DNA of 16,197 bases from GW2011-AR15 sp964512765. Lineage in GTDB: Archaea; Nanobdellota; Nanobdellia; Woesearchaeales; GW2011-AR15. A model generated the notes under the pieces. That model was not told the DNA's origin, did not search any database, and saw only the letters and a program-made list of their open reading frames with translations. The stretch lies in the NCBI GenBank assembly GCA_964512765.1, contig CAZEKF010000025.1, positions 1 through 16,197 of the forward strand. Reading direction: 5' to 3'. This document shows positions 1 through 5,876 of this stretch, one piece after another; the stretch's first letter is position 1; every line of letters starts with the position of its first letter. A program made the translations under genes and the position numbers.

Positions 1-63
1 AAATATTGTCAATCCTAGTATAAAGTCAAAGTACCATAATTGTGATTTTAACAGTTTAGACAT
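1..63 (-). CDS. Pilin-like protein with class III-type signal, N-terminus only (partial)
   Basis: An ATG at 63-61 opens a frame of 21 codons with no stop before the left edge. The peptide begins MSKLLKSQLWYFDF and continues into a hydrophobic stretch (ILGLTIF). Basic residues, then a Q (residue 8), then a hydrophobic helix is the layout of archaeal class III signal peptides, which are cleaved by a prepilin peptidase before the Q. The QLW variant resembles the N-termini of pilin-like proteins in small-genome archaea, from memory. The start lies inside the 3' end of the preceding gene (16-nt overlap), so the two are probably translationally coupled and the three genes form one transcript. No SD is visible in front of the ATG. 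The mature part is outside the window, so nothing more can be said about its role. Confidence 0.6.
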   Translation of the reverse strand, partial: MSKLLKSQLWYFDFILGLTIF

Positions 64-440
64 ATTGTATGGTTAATGTTTTGGATTTCATTATCTCCTT
101 TTATTATAGTACCATTTGTATCAGGTATTTTAAATGGAAAAACTCCGTCTGTGTAGTTAATAATTAAGACCGAACTTAGTATGTAAATTTCATAATCAAA
201 CCCTTCAAGGTTATACGGCAGGTTAAAAGTTCTTGAATATCCAGGTTTTGATTCTGATGCCATGACAAACTCGTTTTGTAGACTGTAACCAAAATCTTCC
301 ATTATAATTTGTTTTTTTTCTGTTAAATTATCCTGGTAAAGTTCTGAAAAAACTATCATGAAAACTATTACCATAACTGTAGCAGACATTACCATGAACA
401 TAAACTCTGCACTAACCTGTGCTAACTTTCTCGAATTAAT
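48..440 (-). CDS. Pilin-like protein, class III signal peptide, probable ATT start
   Basis: A frame-based call would start at the ATG at 401, giving 117 aa and cutting off the signal. The frame is open back to a stop at 449-447. Between them the codons read (I)NSRKLAQVSAEF, a clear class III signal: basic residues, small residue, QxSxE, then a hydrophobic helix (MVMSATVMVIVFMIVF). It parallels KRGQVSIEY in the gene before it. No ATG, GTG or TTG exists in this extension, but an ATT at 440-438 stands 6 nt after GGTGA (451-447), so I place the start there (130 aa). The start lies in the last codons of the upstream gene, which suggests coupled translation. The mature part is a short domain likely to be beta-rich, with two N-glycosylation-like sequons (NYT, NHT) and two C-terminal Cys. 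Expected role: minor pilin or other cell-surface filament subunit. The family is confident; the exact start is an inference. Confidence 0.7.
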   Translation of the reverse strand: MNSRKLAQVSAEFMFMVMSATVMVIVFMIVFSELYQDNLTEKKQIIMEDFGYSLQNEFVMASESKPGYSRTFNLPYNLEGFDYEIYILSSVLIINYTDGVFPFKIPDTNGTIIKGDNEIQNINHTICLNC

Positions 441-832
441 ACAATATCACCTGTACTTTCAATTTCAATGTAATGAATTCCTGGATCAGTTGTAATGTTA
501 CCTGTGATATTAACCTGAGAAACAGATATAATTTCCTGAACAGTGTTTTCAACTGTTCTGTATCCAAAGATGACTGTTCTATCTGTTATATTAACATATT
601 CAACCTTATCCGGTAAGTATGTTTTAACAGTTGTTTTTGAAGGATTACCCAAATAATAAACAGTTTCTGCTTTGTCTGTAATTTTTATTGCTAAGTTTCT
701 TAAATGATTAGCTGCAATTGAATTTTCAACATTTCCTGACTGGTCAAAGAAAATTAGGATCAAAGGTATCATCATTAAAAACACAAAACCAAAAATAGCT
801 ACATATTCAATACTAACCTGACCTCTTTTCAT
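422..832 (-). CDS. Pilin-like protein with class III signal peptide
   Basis: 136 aa. The N-terminus MKRGQVSIEYVAIFGF is a textbook archaeal class III signal peptide: short basic leader, cleavage expected after G4, conserved QxSxE at 5-9, then a hydrophobic helix to about residue 29. Such proteins are processed by an EppA/PibD-type prepilin peptidase and assembled into, or associated with, type IV pilus-like structures. The remainder has no recognisable enzyme motif and carries N-glycosylation-like sequons (NIT at 81 and 111). It is first in a run of three overlapping minus-strand genes with the same kind of N-terminus. A TATA-like box at 856-865 sits about 28 nt upstream of the ATG, implying a leaderless or nearly leaderless mRNA. 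The last codons of this gene hold the GGTGA and ATT used by the next gene. The precise pilin subtype is unknown. Confidence 0.8.
   Translation of the reverse strand: MKRGQVSIEYVAIFGFVFLMMIPLILIFFDQSGNVENSIAANHLRNLAIKITDKAETVYYLGNPSKTTVKTYLPDKVEYVNITDRTVIFGYRTVENTVQEIISVSQVNITGNITTDPGIHYIEIESTGDIVLIRES
447..451 (-). promoter_or_regulatory. Internal Shine-Dalgarno site for the ATT-started pilin gene
   Basis: GGTGA on the minus strand, six bases before the ATT at 440-438. It is the same core seen before the starts at 3679, 6875 and 11278, where the spacing is five bases. It lies within the coding sequence of the upstream pilin gene, and its TGA is also the in-frame stop that limits how far the downstream gene can extend. 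Confidence 0.5.
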
Positions 833-855
833 TACTATCTTTATTAAGCAAGAGA

Positions 856-865
856 GTATAAATAA
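856..865 (-). promoter_or_regulatory. TATA-like box for the pilin-like operon
   Basis: The minus strand reads TTATTTATAC, centred about 28 nt before the ATG at 832. This is the usual archaeal TATA-to-start distance for a leaderless transcript. Confidence 0.5.
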
Positions 866-904
866 CTTTTGGAAATAAATAAATAAATTTTTAATCTAAT
901 AAAA

Positions 905-914
905 TTTATAAATT
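905..914 (+). promoter_or_regulatory. TATA-like box for the gene at 943
   Basis: TTTATAAATT centred near 909 would place transcription start around 935, leaving a leader of roughly 8 nt before the ATG at 943. It shares the 110-bp divergent intergenic region with the pilin operon promoter. Confidence 0.45.
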
Positions 915-942
915 ACCAAATTAATTAATCACTACATGGAGG

Positions 943-1461
943 ATGGTCAAAATTACTCAAAAAAGTTTTAATGTTGAAATGGAATCATATCTTGCTAAAA
1001 GAAAATCTGATAAACCTGTTAAAAAAACTAAAGAAAAGCCTAAAAAAGAAGTTGAAGTTGAAGAATTTCACGAGGAAGAAAAAAAGTATTATCCTAAATC
1101 CTTCATTGACAAGATTCTTGATTTAATATCTGGTGAAAAACCTGAACATGTTGAAGAAGATGAAGGCGAAGAACATTCCGAAGAGTTAGAGAAGGAAGAA
1201 GAATTTGACGAATTAGACGAAACACCTAGACAAAGTTTAATTGATAAGATAAAATCTTGGTTAATGTTTCAAGATGTCGAGGACATTGATGATGATATGG
1301 AGCCATTGGTTGAAGAAGAAATAAAAGAAGTTCTTAAGATCCAGAACAAATGGCTATCAAAATTGTCTGCTTCAAAGATAAAAGAGTTTAAAGAATCCGG
1401 TGATTATAACACGTACAAAGAATTCTTAAAAAAATACAAACTTATCAAGAAAAAAGATTAA
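943..1461 (+). CDS. Highly charged hypothetical protein with duplicated SxIDKI motif
   Basis: 172 aa, no family recognised. It has no membrane segment or signal peptide, so it is probably cytoplasmic. Residues 20-50 are Lys/Glu-rich and 70-95 strongly acidic, likely disordered linkers. Two amphipathic segments, SFIDKILDLIS (53-63) and SLIDKIKSWLM (98-108), are near-copies. They look like short helical docking motifs separated by an acidic spacer. The C-terminal 125-172 is predicted helical and basic at its end (SKIKEFKESGDYNTYKEFLKK). GGAGG at 938-942 abuts the ATG directly, too close to act as an SD for it, so initiation probably relies on a very short leader. Another ATG at 936 leads only to an 11-codon out-of-frame peptide. 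The stop overlaps that of the convergent gene at 1458. A scaffold or adaptor role is speculation. Confidence 0.7.
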   Translation: MVKITQKSFNVEMESYLAKRKSDKPVKKTKEKPKKEVEVEEFHEEEKKYYPKSFIDKILDLISGEKPEHVEEDEGEEHSEELEKEEEFDELDETPRQSLIDKIKSWLMFQDVEDIDDDMEPLVEEEIKEVLKIQNKWLSKLSASKIKEFKESGDYNTYKEFLKKYKLIKKKD

Positions 1462-2042
1462 ATTTTTTCTATTATTAATCCTATTATTGCAGATACAAAG
1501 AATAAAAAAGATAAATTTATTCCTCTCAGATATCCTTCTGGTTTTAGATTTATAACTTCACCTGTTATTTGATTTTTTGAAAATTCGTCGTAAATGATTT
1601 TATAGCCTTTTAATGCCAAGGTTTTTTCATCTGATAGAATTTCAATTTCCATATCCTCTGTTAAAGCATTTTCTGAGCTTTCCATTAGCTCAAAGATTTT
1701 TTCTTTTGTAGTTGTTAGAACAATGTCTGGGTTATTATCTTCTAAAGATTCTTTTATTTCATTATCTTCGACTGTAAAAAAGTAGTTTTCATTTGAAACA
1801 ATGATTTTTATTACTGGCGGTTCTTTAGTAAACGGATCATTGTGAAGTTTATACGCATTAAGTTCATTAAGCAAGTAAATAATATGTTCTGTCTTAAGTT
1901 CTTGTTCTTCGATTATTGGTTTTTCAAGAATTGGTTTGTCAACAAAGCTCGGTGAAATCTGGAAAAAATAAAAGTAGCCTATGAACAAAACACCTAAAAT
2001 TATTATAATAAAAACTACCTGAGCATACTTTTCAAGCTTCAT
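1458..2042 (-). CDS. Two-TM membrane protein, possible extracytoplasmic SCP2-like domain
   Basis: 194 aa, no firm family. TM helix 1 spans about residues 9-27 and TM helix 2 about 174-192. The soluble part (30-170) lies between them and, by the positive-inside rule with a basic N-terminus, is probably outside. Within it, NPDIVLTTTKEKIFELMES (104-122), then EMEIEI-like strands and LALKGYKIIYDEF (142-154), resemble the order in SCP2 lipid-carrier domains, where a DxxLxxx strand, a helix and a final GxLALKxxxLF segment recur. That similarity is by eye and weak. A TATA-like box at 2065-2077 fits a nearly leaderless transcript. The gene converges on the 172-aa gene with the two stop codons sharing bases 1459-1460. 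Alternative: a lineage-specific surface protein of unknown role. Confidence 0.65.
   Translation of the reverse strand: MKLEKYAQVVFIIIILGVLFIGYFYFFQISPSFVDKPILEKPIIEEQELKTEHIIYLLNELNAYKLHNDPFTKEPPVIKIIVSNENYFFTVEDNEIKESLEDNNPDIVLTTTKEKIFELMESSENALTEDMEIEILSDEKTLALKGYKIIYDEFSKNQITGEVINLKPEGYLRGINLSFLFFVSAIIGLIIEKI
1463..1468 (+). terminator. Possible poly-T terminator after the 172-aa gene
   Basis: Six T follow directly after the TAA at 1459-1461. Archaeal RNA polymerase stops at short oligo-T tracts without a hairpin. The tract falls inside the antisense coding end of the convergent gene, so the call is tentative. Confidence 0.3.
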
Positions 2043-2064
2043 AACTCAGAAATATAATTGAATA

Positions 2065-2077
2065 AGTATATATATTT
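2065..2077 (-). promoter_or_regulatory. TATA-like box for the two-TM protein gene
   Basis: The minus strand reads AAATATATATACT, centred about 28 nt before the ATG at 2042, in the 59-bp gap behind the MscS gene. Confidence 0.45.
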
Positions 2078-2101
2078 TTCTATACTGGTATGGAAAAAGG
2101 G

Positions 2102-3166
2102 CTATTTCTCCAACTTCACACTCTGTGTAGGATACGGCATATCAACATTAAGTTCTTCTAACTTTTTCTTAATAGCCATGTTTATTTCGTGTTTAGTTTG
2201 ACCAATTTGGCTTAAGTTAGAGATCCAATATTGAACAAGTATGTCAAAAGTATAATTGCCAAAAGCATCAAACCTAACAACTGTTTTATCTTTAACATTT
2301 GTGTGGTTGTCAATTAGTTTCTTAAGTTCTTTAATTGTTTTTTCTAATTTTGAATTTGAGATATTACAGCTAACACCTAATGTCAATGTAATTTTTCTGG
2401 CTTGTTCATGACTAACATTTTCAATAACACTATCTGCAATTTTTGAGTTAGGAATTGTTAATTTTGTACCGTCAAATGATTCAACAACAGTTGTTCTTAA
2501 TCCAATTTGTTTAACTTTACCGTCCACACCTTGTACTTTTATTCTCTGATTTATTGAAAAAGATTTATCAAATATAATTGCAATCCCGCCAAATAAATTA
2601 GCAAGCAAATCTTTAGCGGCTAATGCAAATGCTAGTCCACCTATACCCAATCCTGCTAGAATTGAAGCAACATCAAAACCTAAATCTGACAAAATCATAA
2701 TAAATGCTATTACTACTAACACGCTCTTGACTAATTTTCTTAATAATGGTACTAAATGATCGTCAAGATCTGTTTCTGATTTTCTTGTTAATGGTTCTAA
2801 GAAATGTTCAATTAACAAATCTATCAAATTAATAAAAAACCAGCTTAACATGAAAATAACAAGTGATTTTGTTATCCTGTTAAAAACCAGGTTAAAAGAT
2901 TCTTCAAAACTTAAGAATTTAAACCCGAAAAATAGACCCAGTATAAAGAACAGCATCAGGAAAGGTTTTTCTGCTGCTTTTACAAAGATATCATCTATTT
3001 TTGATTTTGTTTTGGTTATTACCTTCAGTATATACCTCTTTAAAATGAAATCCGCTACCTTTCCAAACAAGATAAAAGCAATAACAACTCCTAAAGAAAT
3101 CATGTACTGGTAAATATTGTTACCAAAATATTCTGTGTATAATAATTGTGACCAATCCATTTTCAA
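2102..3166 (-). CDS. MscS-family mechanosensitive ion channel
   Basis: 354 aa, within the usual range for MscS homologues. The hydrophobic N-terminal part has about four helices (roughly 20-46, 68-86, 98-120, 145-163). The pore-lining helix follows at 167-197 with the small-residue pattern AGLGIGGLAFALAAKDLLAN and FGGIAIIFDKSF, the hallmark of the family. Next come the beta domain (209-255: RIKVQGVDGKVKQIGLRTT, IPNSKIADSVIENVS) and the alpha/beta C-terminal domain ending in PYPTQSVKLEK. It opens under membrane tension to release solutes during hypo-osmotic shock. The ATG at 3166 lies about 25 nt after a TTTTTAAAAC box (minus strand, near 3190), implying leaderless transcription separate from the upstream 2-TM gene. 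A second in-frame ATG two codons in is equally possible. Family assignment is secure; ion selectivity is unknown. Confidence 0.93.
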   Translation of the reverse strand: MKMDWSQLLYTEYFGNNIYQYMISLGVVIAFILFGKVADFILKRYILKVITKTKSKIDDIFVKAAEKPFLMLFFILGLFFGFKFLSFEESFNLVFNRITKSLVIFMLSWFFINLIDLLIEHFLEPLTRKSETDLDDHLVPLLRKLVKSVLVVIAFIMILSDLGFDVASILAGLGIGGLAFALAAKDLLANLFGGIAIIFDKSFSINQRIKVQGVDGKVKQIGLRTTVVESFDGTKLTIPNSKIADSVIENVSHEQARKITLTLGVSCNISNSKLEKTIKELKKLIDNHTNVKDKTVVRFDAFGNYTFDILVQYWISNLSQIGQTKHEINMAIKKKLEELNVDMPYPTQSVKLEK

Positions 3167-3196
3167 GCTTTGGGTTATCTCGTTGTTTTAAAAATT

Positions 3197-3421
3197 TTAT
3201 GCTTTAATAAAGTTCCATTTGATTAAATAAACTCCAAACATTAATACTCCAATAACAACTGAATAAATTAAATTTCTTTGAACATCTAAGTTATTCAAAA
3301 AAACTTGTGCTAATGTAAGAACTATAAAAAAAACAATAGAATATATTAAGCCATAAGTAACAGCCATTATATACTTGTTTTCCTTTATATTTAGTTTTTT
3401 AAAAAGTAATCTGATAAACAT
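3197..3421 (-). CDS. Small two-TM membrane protein, hypothetical
   Basis: 74 aa. TM helices lie at about 19-42 and 51-69 with a short loop (NNLDVQRN) between them. The N-terminal 16 residues are strongly basic (FIRLLFKKLNIKENK), placing them in the cytoplasm. No family recognised. The ATG at 3421 follows the TAA of the EF-like gene directly (TAAATG), so it is cotranscribed and probably translationally coupled with it. The MscS gene follows 30 bp on but has its own TATA-like element. Operon position alone does not indicate a function. Confidence 0.7.
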   Translation of the reverse strand: MFIRLLFKKLNIKENKYIMAVTYGLIYSIVFFIVLTLAQVFLNNLDVQRNLIYSVVIGVLMFGVYLIKWNFIKA

Positions 3422-3679
3422 TTACTGTTTAAAGAGTTTGTCACCTTCTCTTACTCTCTCCTTTACTTTCATACCGATTTCTTTACCTTTCTCTGCTTTC
3501 TCAACTTTTGCATGATCAACTTGCATTGAATCAATTACTTGTTCAAAGTCTGTTGTATGGCCCTTGATTCTTACTTTATCTCCTGTGTTTAAAGTATCAC
3601 TTAACTTCACAACAGCAACGTTTATATGGCTAAAGTAATGAGTTATTTCACCTACTTCTTTTCCCATATCATCTGCCAA
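3422..3679 (-). CDS. EF-Tu domain 2-like protein (translation elongation factor-like)
   Basis: 85 aa from a TTG at 3679. A plain ORF would begin at GTG 3688, but that GTG is part of the GGTGA SD (3689-3685), which sits 5 nt before the TTG. Starting at the TTG gives MADDMGKEVGEITHYFSH. The sequence is a single beta-barrel of the EF-Tu/EF-1A domain 2 type: VGEITHYF, a central VAVVKLSDTLNTGDKVRIKG (GD turn), TTDFEQVIDSMQVDH and IGMKVKERVREGD. This is the family of short archaeal proteins annotated as translation elongation factor-like. They have no GTPase domain and their role is not established. It leads a small transcript with the 2-TM protein. Family is confident; function is not. Confidence 0.85.
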   Translation of the reverse strand: MADDMGKEVGEITHYFSHINVAVVKLSDTLNTGDKVRIKGHTTDFEQVIDSMQVDHAKVEKAEKGKEIGMKVKERVREGDKLFKQ

Positions 3680-3684
3680 AATAA

Positions 3685-3689
3685 TCACC
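3685..3689 (-). promoter_or_regulatory. Shine-Dalgarno site that sets the TTG start at 3679
   Basis: GGTGA five bases before TTG 3679-3677. It contains the GTG (3688-3686) that simple ORF calling would take as the start. Confidence 0.6.
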
Positions 3690-3710
3690 CCATAGAATAT
3701 AAAGGTAATC

Positions 3711-3720
3711 TAATATAAAA
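3711..3720 (-). promoter_or_regulatory. TATA-like box for the EF-like gene
   Basis: The minus strand reads TTTTATATTA, centred near 3715. Transcription would begin around 3690, just before the GGTGA, giving a leader of about 10 nt. Confidence 0.45.
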
Positions 3721-3723
3721 ATG

Positions 3724-4437
3724 TTAAGGATTTCCCCAAAGTTCTCTCTTAATATTCTTACTAGAAATGCCTGCTTGTTTTAACCCATCGCTCAGTGCTT
3801 TAACCATTGGCATGGGTCCGCATAAGAAGTAAACATTATTTGTTGGATCTTCAAAATTATCAAGTAACATATCAATTTTAAACCTGCCTGTGAGGCCTTC
3901 CCAATCTTTTTTATCTTCCTGAGTTAGTGTATATATTATTTTTAGATTAGGATTATCTATTTGCAACTGATTTAACTCTTCTCTATAAATTATTGATGAG
4001 AACCTTTTACAACTGTAAAAAAAAGTTATTTTTGTATCTAATTTCTTTTGCGTACAATATCTCATAATAGATCGCATTGGTACAATACCACAACCACCTG
4101 CAATAACTACAATATTTTTACTTAAATCCTCTGTGTATGTGAACCTACCTTGAGGATCACTAAGTTCGAGAATATCACCTACTTTAGCTTTATCGTGCAT
4201 GTAATCAGTTACAGTCCCATTATTAACTAACTCAATTGTAAGTTCTAAATCTGGGTCTAACGGAGATGTAGCAATTGAATATGGTCTTTTAATTTCTTCA
4301 CCATTAATGTTTACATATAAGAATACAAACTGGCCTGGTATAAAATCCAATTTTTCATTAACAGGTTCAAATCTAAATGTCTTAGTATCACTTGTTTCAT
4401 CAAAAATCTTAACAAGTTTGAATTTATATTTTTCCAT
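3724..4437 (-). CDS. FAD/NAD(P)H-dependent ferredoxin reductase-like oxidoreductase
   Basis: 237 aa, a stand-alone ferredoxin-NADP reductase-type module. The FAD-binding barrel is at about 1-100: PGQF (34-37), the flavin-binding RPYSIATSP (51-59, RxYS motif) and the loop around GTVTDYMH (74-81). The NAD(P)-binding domain is at 108-237: IVVIAGGCGIVPMRSI (109-124, GGxGI) and FLCGPMPMVKAL (204-215, CGP motif). There is no C-terminal 2Fe-2S domain, and the protein ends in RELWGNP, in place of the usual C-terminal aromatic that covers the flavin. It would transfer electrons between NAD(P)H and a ferredoxin or other one-electron carrier; the partner is not encoded nearby. It has its own TATA-like box at 4456-4468, so a monocistronic leaderless mRNA is likely. 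It could also be a flavohemoprotein- or dihydroorotate dehydrogenase electron-transfer-type reductase, but no PyrK cluster-binding Cys motif is seen. Confidence 0.85.
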   Translation of the reverse strand: MEKYKFKLVKIFDETSDTKTFRFEPVNEKLDFIPGQFVFLYVNINGEEIKRPYSIATSPLDPDLELTIELVNNGTVTDYMHDKAKVGDILELSDPQGRFTYTEDLSKNIVVIAGGCGIVPMRSIMRYCTQKKLDTKITFFYSCKRFSSIIYREELNQLQIDNPNLKIIYTLTQEDKKDWEGLTGRFKIDMLLDNFEDPTNNVYFLCGPMPMVKALSDGLKQAGISSKNIKRELWGNP

Positions 4438-4455
4438 ATTTAAATTGAAAAATTA

Positions 4456-4468
4456 ATATTTTAAAAAG
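4456..4468 (-). promoter_or_regulatory. TATA-like box for the oxidoreductase gene
   Basis: The minus strand reads CTTTTTAAAATATT, about 25 nt before the ATG at 4437. It directly follows the ZIP gene's stop, and the T-run could double as that gene's terminator. Confidence 0.4.
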
Positions 4469-4475
4469 TTATTCT

Positions 4476-5228
4476 TTACAAAAGATAATACATACTCAAT
4501 GCCATAACTGCCATTCCTAAGATAATTCCTAGGATGATTTTATGAACGTCTTCATGTTTATATGCCTGGGGCAATAATTCGTCAAAACTAATAAAAACCA
4601 TTATTCCTGCAACACCTGCCAAGATAATATTCAGTACAGTCTCGTTAATGTAATTGTACAGAAAAAAGTAAGAAATTACTGCTGCAACAGGTTCAGCAAT
4701 ACCCGATAAAAAACTGTAAAGAAAAGCTGTTCTCTTACTCTTTGTTGCATAATAAATCGGCATTGCAACCGCAATTCCTTCTGGTATGTTATGAAGTGCT
4801 ATGGCCAGTGCAATTGCTATTCCAAGTTTAATATTGGTTAATGATGAAAAAAACACTGCAATTCCTTCTGGAAAGTTATGGATAGCTATCCCTATAGCAA
4901 TCAATGTTCCACATTTCTTAAGTTGATATTTTTTATTTCTATGATCGCATGTTGCTTCATCTTCATAACAATGTGGTATTAATCTATCAATCAAGTAAAT
5001 AATTAAGATTCCAATAAAAAATGACAAAAAAGCGTTTCTATATCCTATTATGTTGATACTTTGGTTCAGCATTTCTGTCAGTGCAACAAATATCATGACT
5101 CCTGCTGAAAAGCCCATAGCAAAATTAAAAATACTGTCTTTTGGTTTTTTAATAAAGAAAACAACACAACTACCTATCAAAGTAGATAATCCTGCAAATG
5201 TTGTCAATAAAATTGCATTAAGTATCAT
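4476..5228 (-). CDS. ZIP-family divalent metal transporter (GufA/ZupT-like)
   Basis: 250 aa with about eight TM helices, typical of the GufA/ZupT branch of ZIP proteins. The two signature helices carry the metal-site motifs AIHNFPEGIA (115-124) and ALHNIPEGIA (144-153). Their His and Glu residues form the binuclear transport site for Zn2+, Fe2+ or Mn2+. A short loop between helices 3 and 4 (86-99) has His and Cys residues (PHCYEDEATCDH), a likely metal-sensing or metal-capture segment in place of the usual His-rich loop. SGIAEPVAA (175-183) in a later helix also fits the family. Import into the cytoplasm is expected. The transcript appears leaderless from a TATA-like box at 5252-5263. Metal specificity cannot be read from the sequence. 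Confidence 0.92.
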   Translation of the reverse strand: MILNAILLTTFAGLSTLIGSCVVFFIKKPKDSIFNFAMGFSAGVMIFVALTEMLNQSINIIGYRNAFLSFFIGILIIYLIDRLIPHCYEDEATCDHRNKKYQLKKCGTLIAIGIAIHNFPEGIAVFFSSLTNIKLGIAIALAIALHNIPEGIAVAMPIYYATKSKRTAFLYSFLSGIAEPVAAVISYFFLYNYINETVLNIILAGVAGIMVFISFDELLPQAYKHEDVHKIILGIILGMAVMALSMYYLL

Positions 5229-5251
5229 TATTAAACAATGGGTTTAAAATA

Positions 5252-5263
5252 GATATATAAATT
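5252..5263 (-). promoter_or_regulatory. TATA-like box for the ZIP transporter gene
   Basis: The minus strand reads AATTTATATATC, about 29 nt before the ATG at 5228, in the 80-bp divergent region shared with the KH-domain gene. Confidence 0.5.
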
Positions 5264-5276
5264 CTTCTGAAAGCAA

Positions 5277-5287
5277 ACTTTAAAAAC
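5277..5287 (+). promoter_or_regulatory. TATA-like box for the KH-domain gene
   Basis: ACTTTAAAAAC is centred 27 nt before the ATG at 5309, the distance expected for a leaderless archaeal mRNA. Confidence 0.5.
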
Positions 5288-5308
5288 AATGTTTGTTTTC
5301 GCCCAGGT

Positions 5309-5869
5309 ATGACAGAGTTTAGTTACCAAGTAAAAATACCAAAAGATAGAATCGCTGTTCTTATTGGAACAAAGGGAGATATTAAAAAACAAATAGAAGA
5401 AACTACAAAAACTCAGTTAGATATTGATTCTAAAGACGGTGACGTCTCTGTTAAAGGCAAAGATGCTTTATTATTATACGAGACAAGAGAAATTATAAAA
5501 GCAATTGGCCGAGGGTTTAACCCAGAAACAGCAATGTTATTGCTGAAACAAGATTATGCGTTTGAAATTATTAATCTACCGGATTTTGATAAAAAAAGTC
5601 ATTTCAAGCGAATTAAAGGCAGAATCATTGGCACAGATGGTAAAACGCGTAGAATAATTGAAGAAAATACTGAATGTTACATTTGCGTTTACGGTAAAAC
5701 TGTTTCTTTAATAGGCAGAAATGATACAATACACATTGCAAGAAAAGCTGTTGAAATGATAATTAAAGGAAGTCCACATTCTAATGTCTATAACTGGCTC
5801 GAAAGAATGAAACGAGAAGTTAAAAGACGCGAATATGAAGAAAAGTTTGATGATTATTTGAGAGAATAA
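5309..5869 (+). CDS. Two-KH-domain RNA-processing protein (archaeal Pno1/Dim2 homologue)
   Basis: 186 aa, matching the family length. KH domain 1 has its GxxG loop at GTKG (20-23) after KIPKDRIAVLI. KH domain 2 has GTDG (108-111) in RIKGRIIGTDGKTRRIIEE. The segment between (GRGFNPETAMLLL, 67-79) is characteristic of this archaeal and eukaryotic family. Pno1/Dim2 binds the 3' region of small-subunit rRNA and assists late 40S/30S maturation with Nob1, Rio kinases and the dimethyltransferase. In many archaea it sits beside aIF1A and Rio1; here it stands alone between a ZIP and a DMT transporter, so that cluster has been broken up. The C-terminal tail (164-186) is a charged helix. Transcription looks leaderless. 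Its 3' end converges on the DMT gene with 7 bp between. Confidence 0.92.
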   Translation: MTEFSYQVKIPKDRIAVLIGTKGDIKKQIEETTKTQLDIDSKDGDVSVKGKDALLLYETREIIKAIGRGFNPETAMLLLKQDYAFEIINLPDFDKKSHFKRIKGRIIGTDGKTRRIIEENTECYICVYGKTVSLIGRNDTIHIARKAVEMIIKGSPHSNVYNWLERMKREVKRREYEEKFDDYLRE

Positions 5870-5876
5870 ATCTGTT

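Noticed and set aside
936..968. ATG at 936 with 11-codon peptide before the 172-aa gene
   Set aside because: It is out of frame with the following gene, has no SD, and the ATG at 943 gives the long coherent protein, so this ATG is likely incidental.
2850..3113. Plus-strand 87-aa open frame
   Set aside because: It lies entirely antisense to the MscS coding region, has no SD or TATA box and no recognisable motif, so it is a shadow frame.
5050..5247. Plus-strand 65-aa frame over the ZIP gene start
   Set aside because: Antisense to a well-supported transporter with low-complexity hydrophobic content and no initiation signal.
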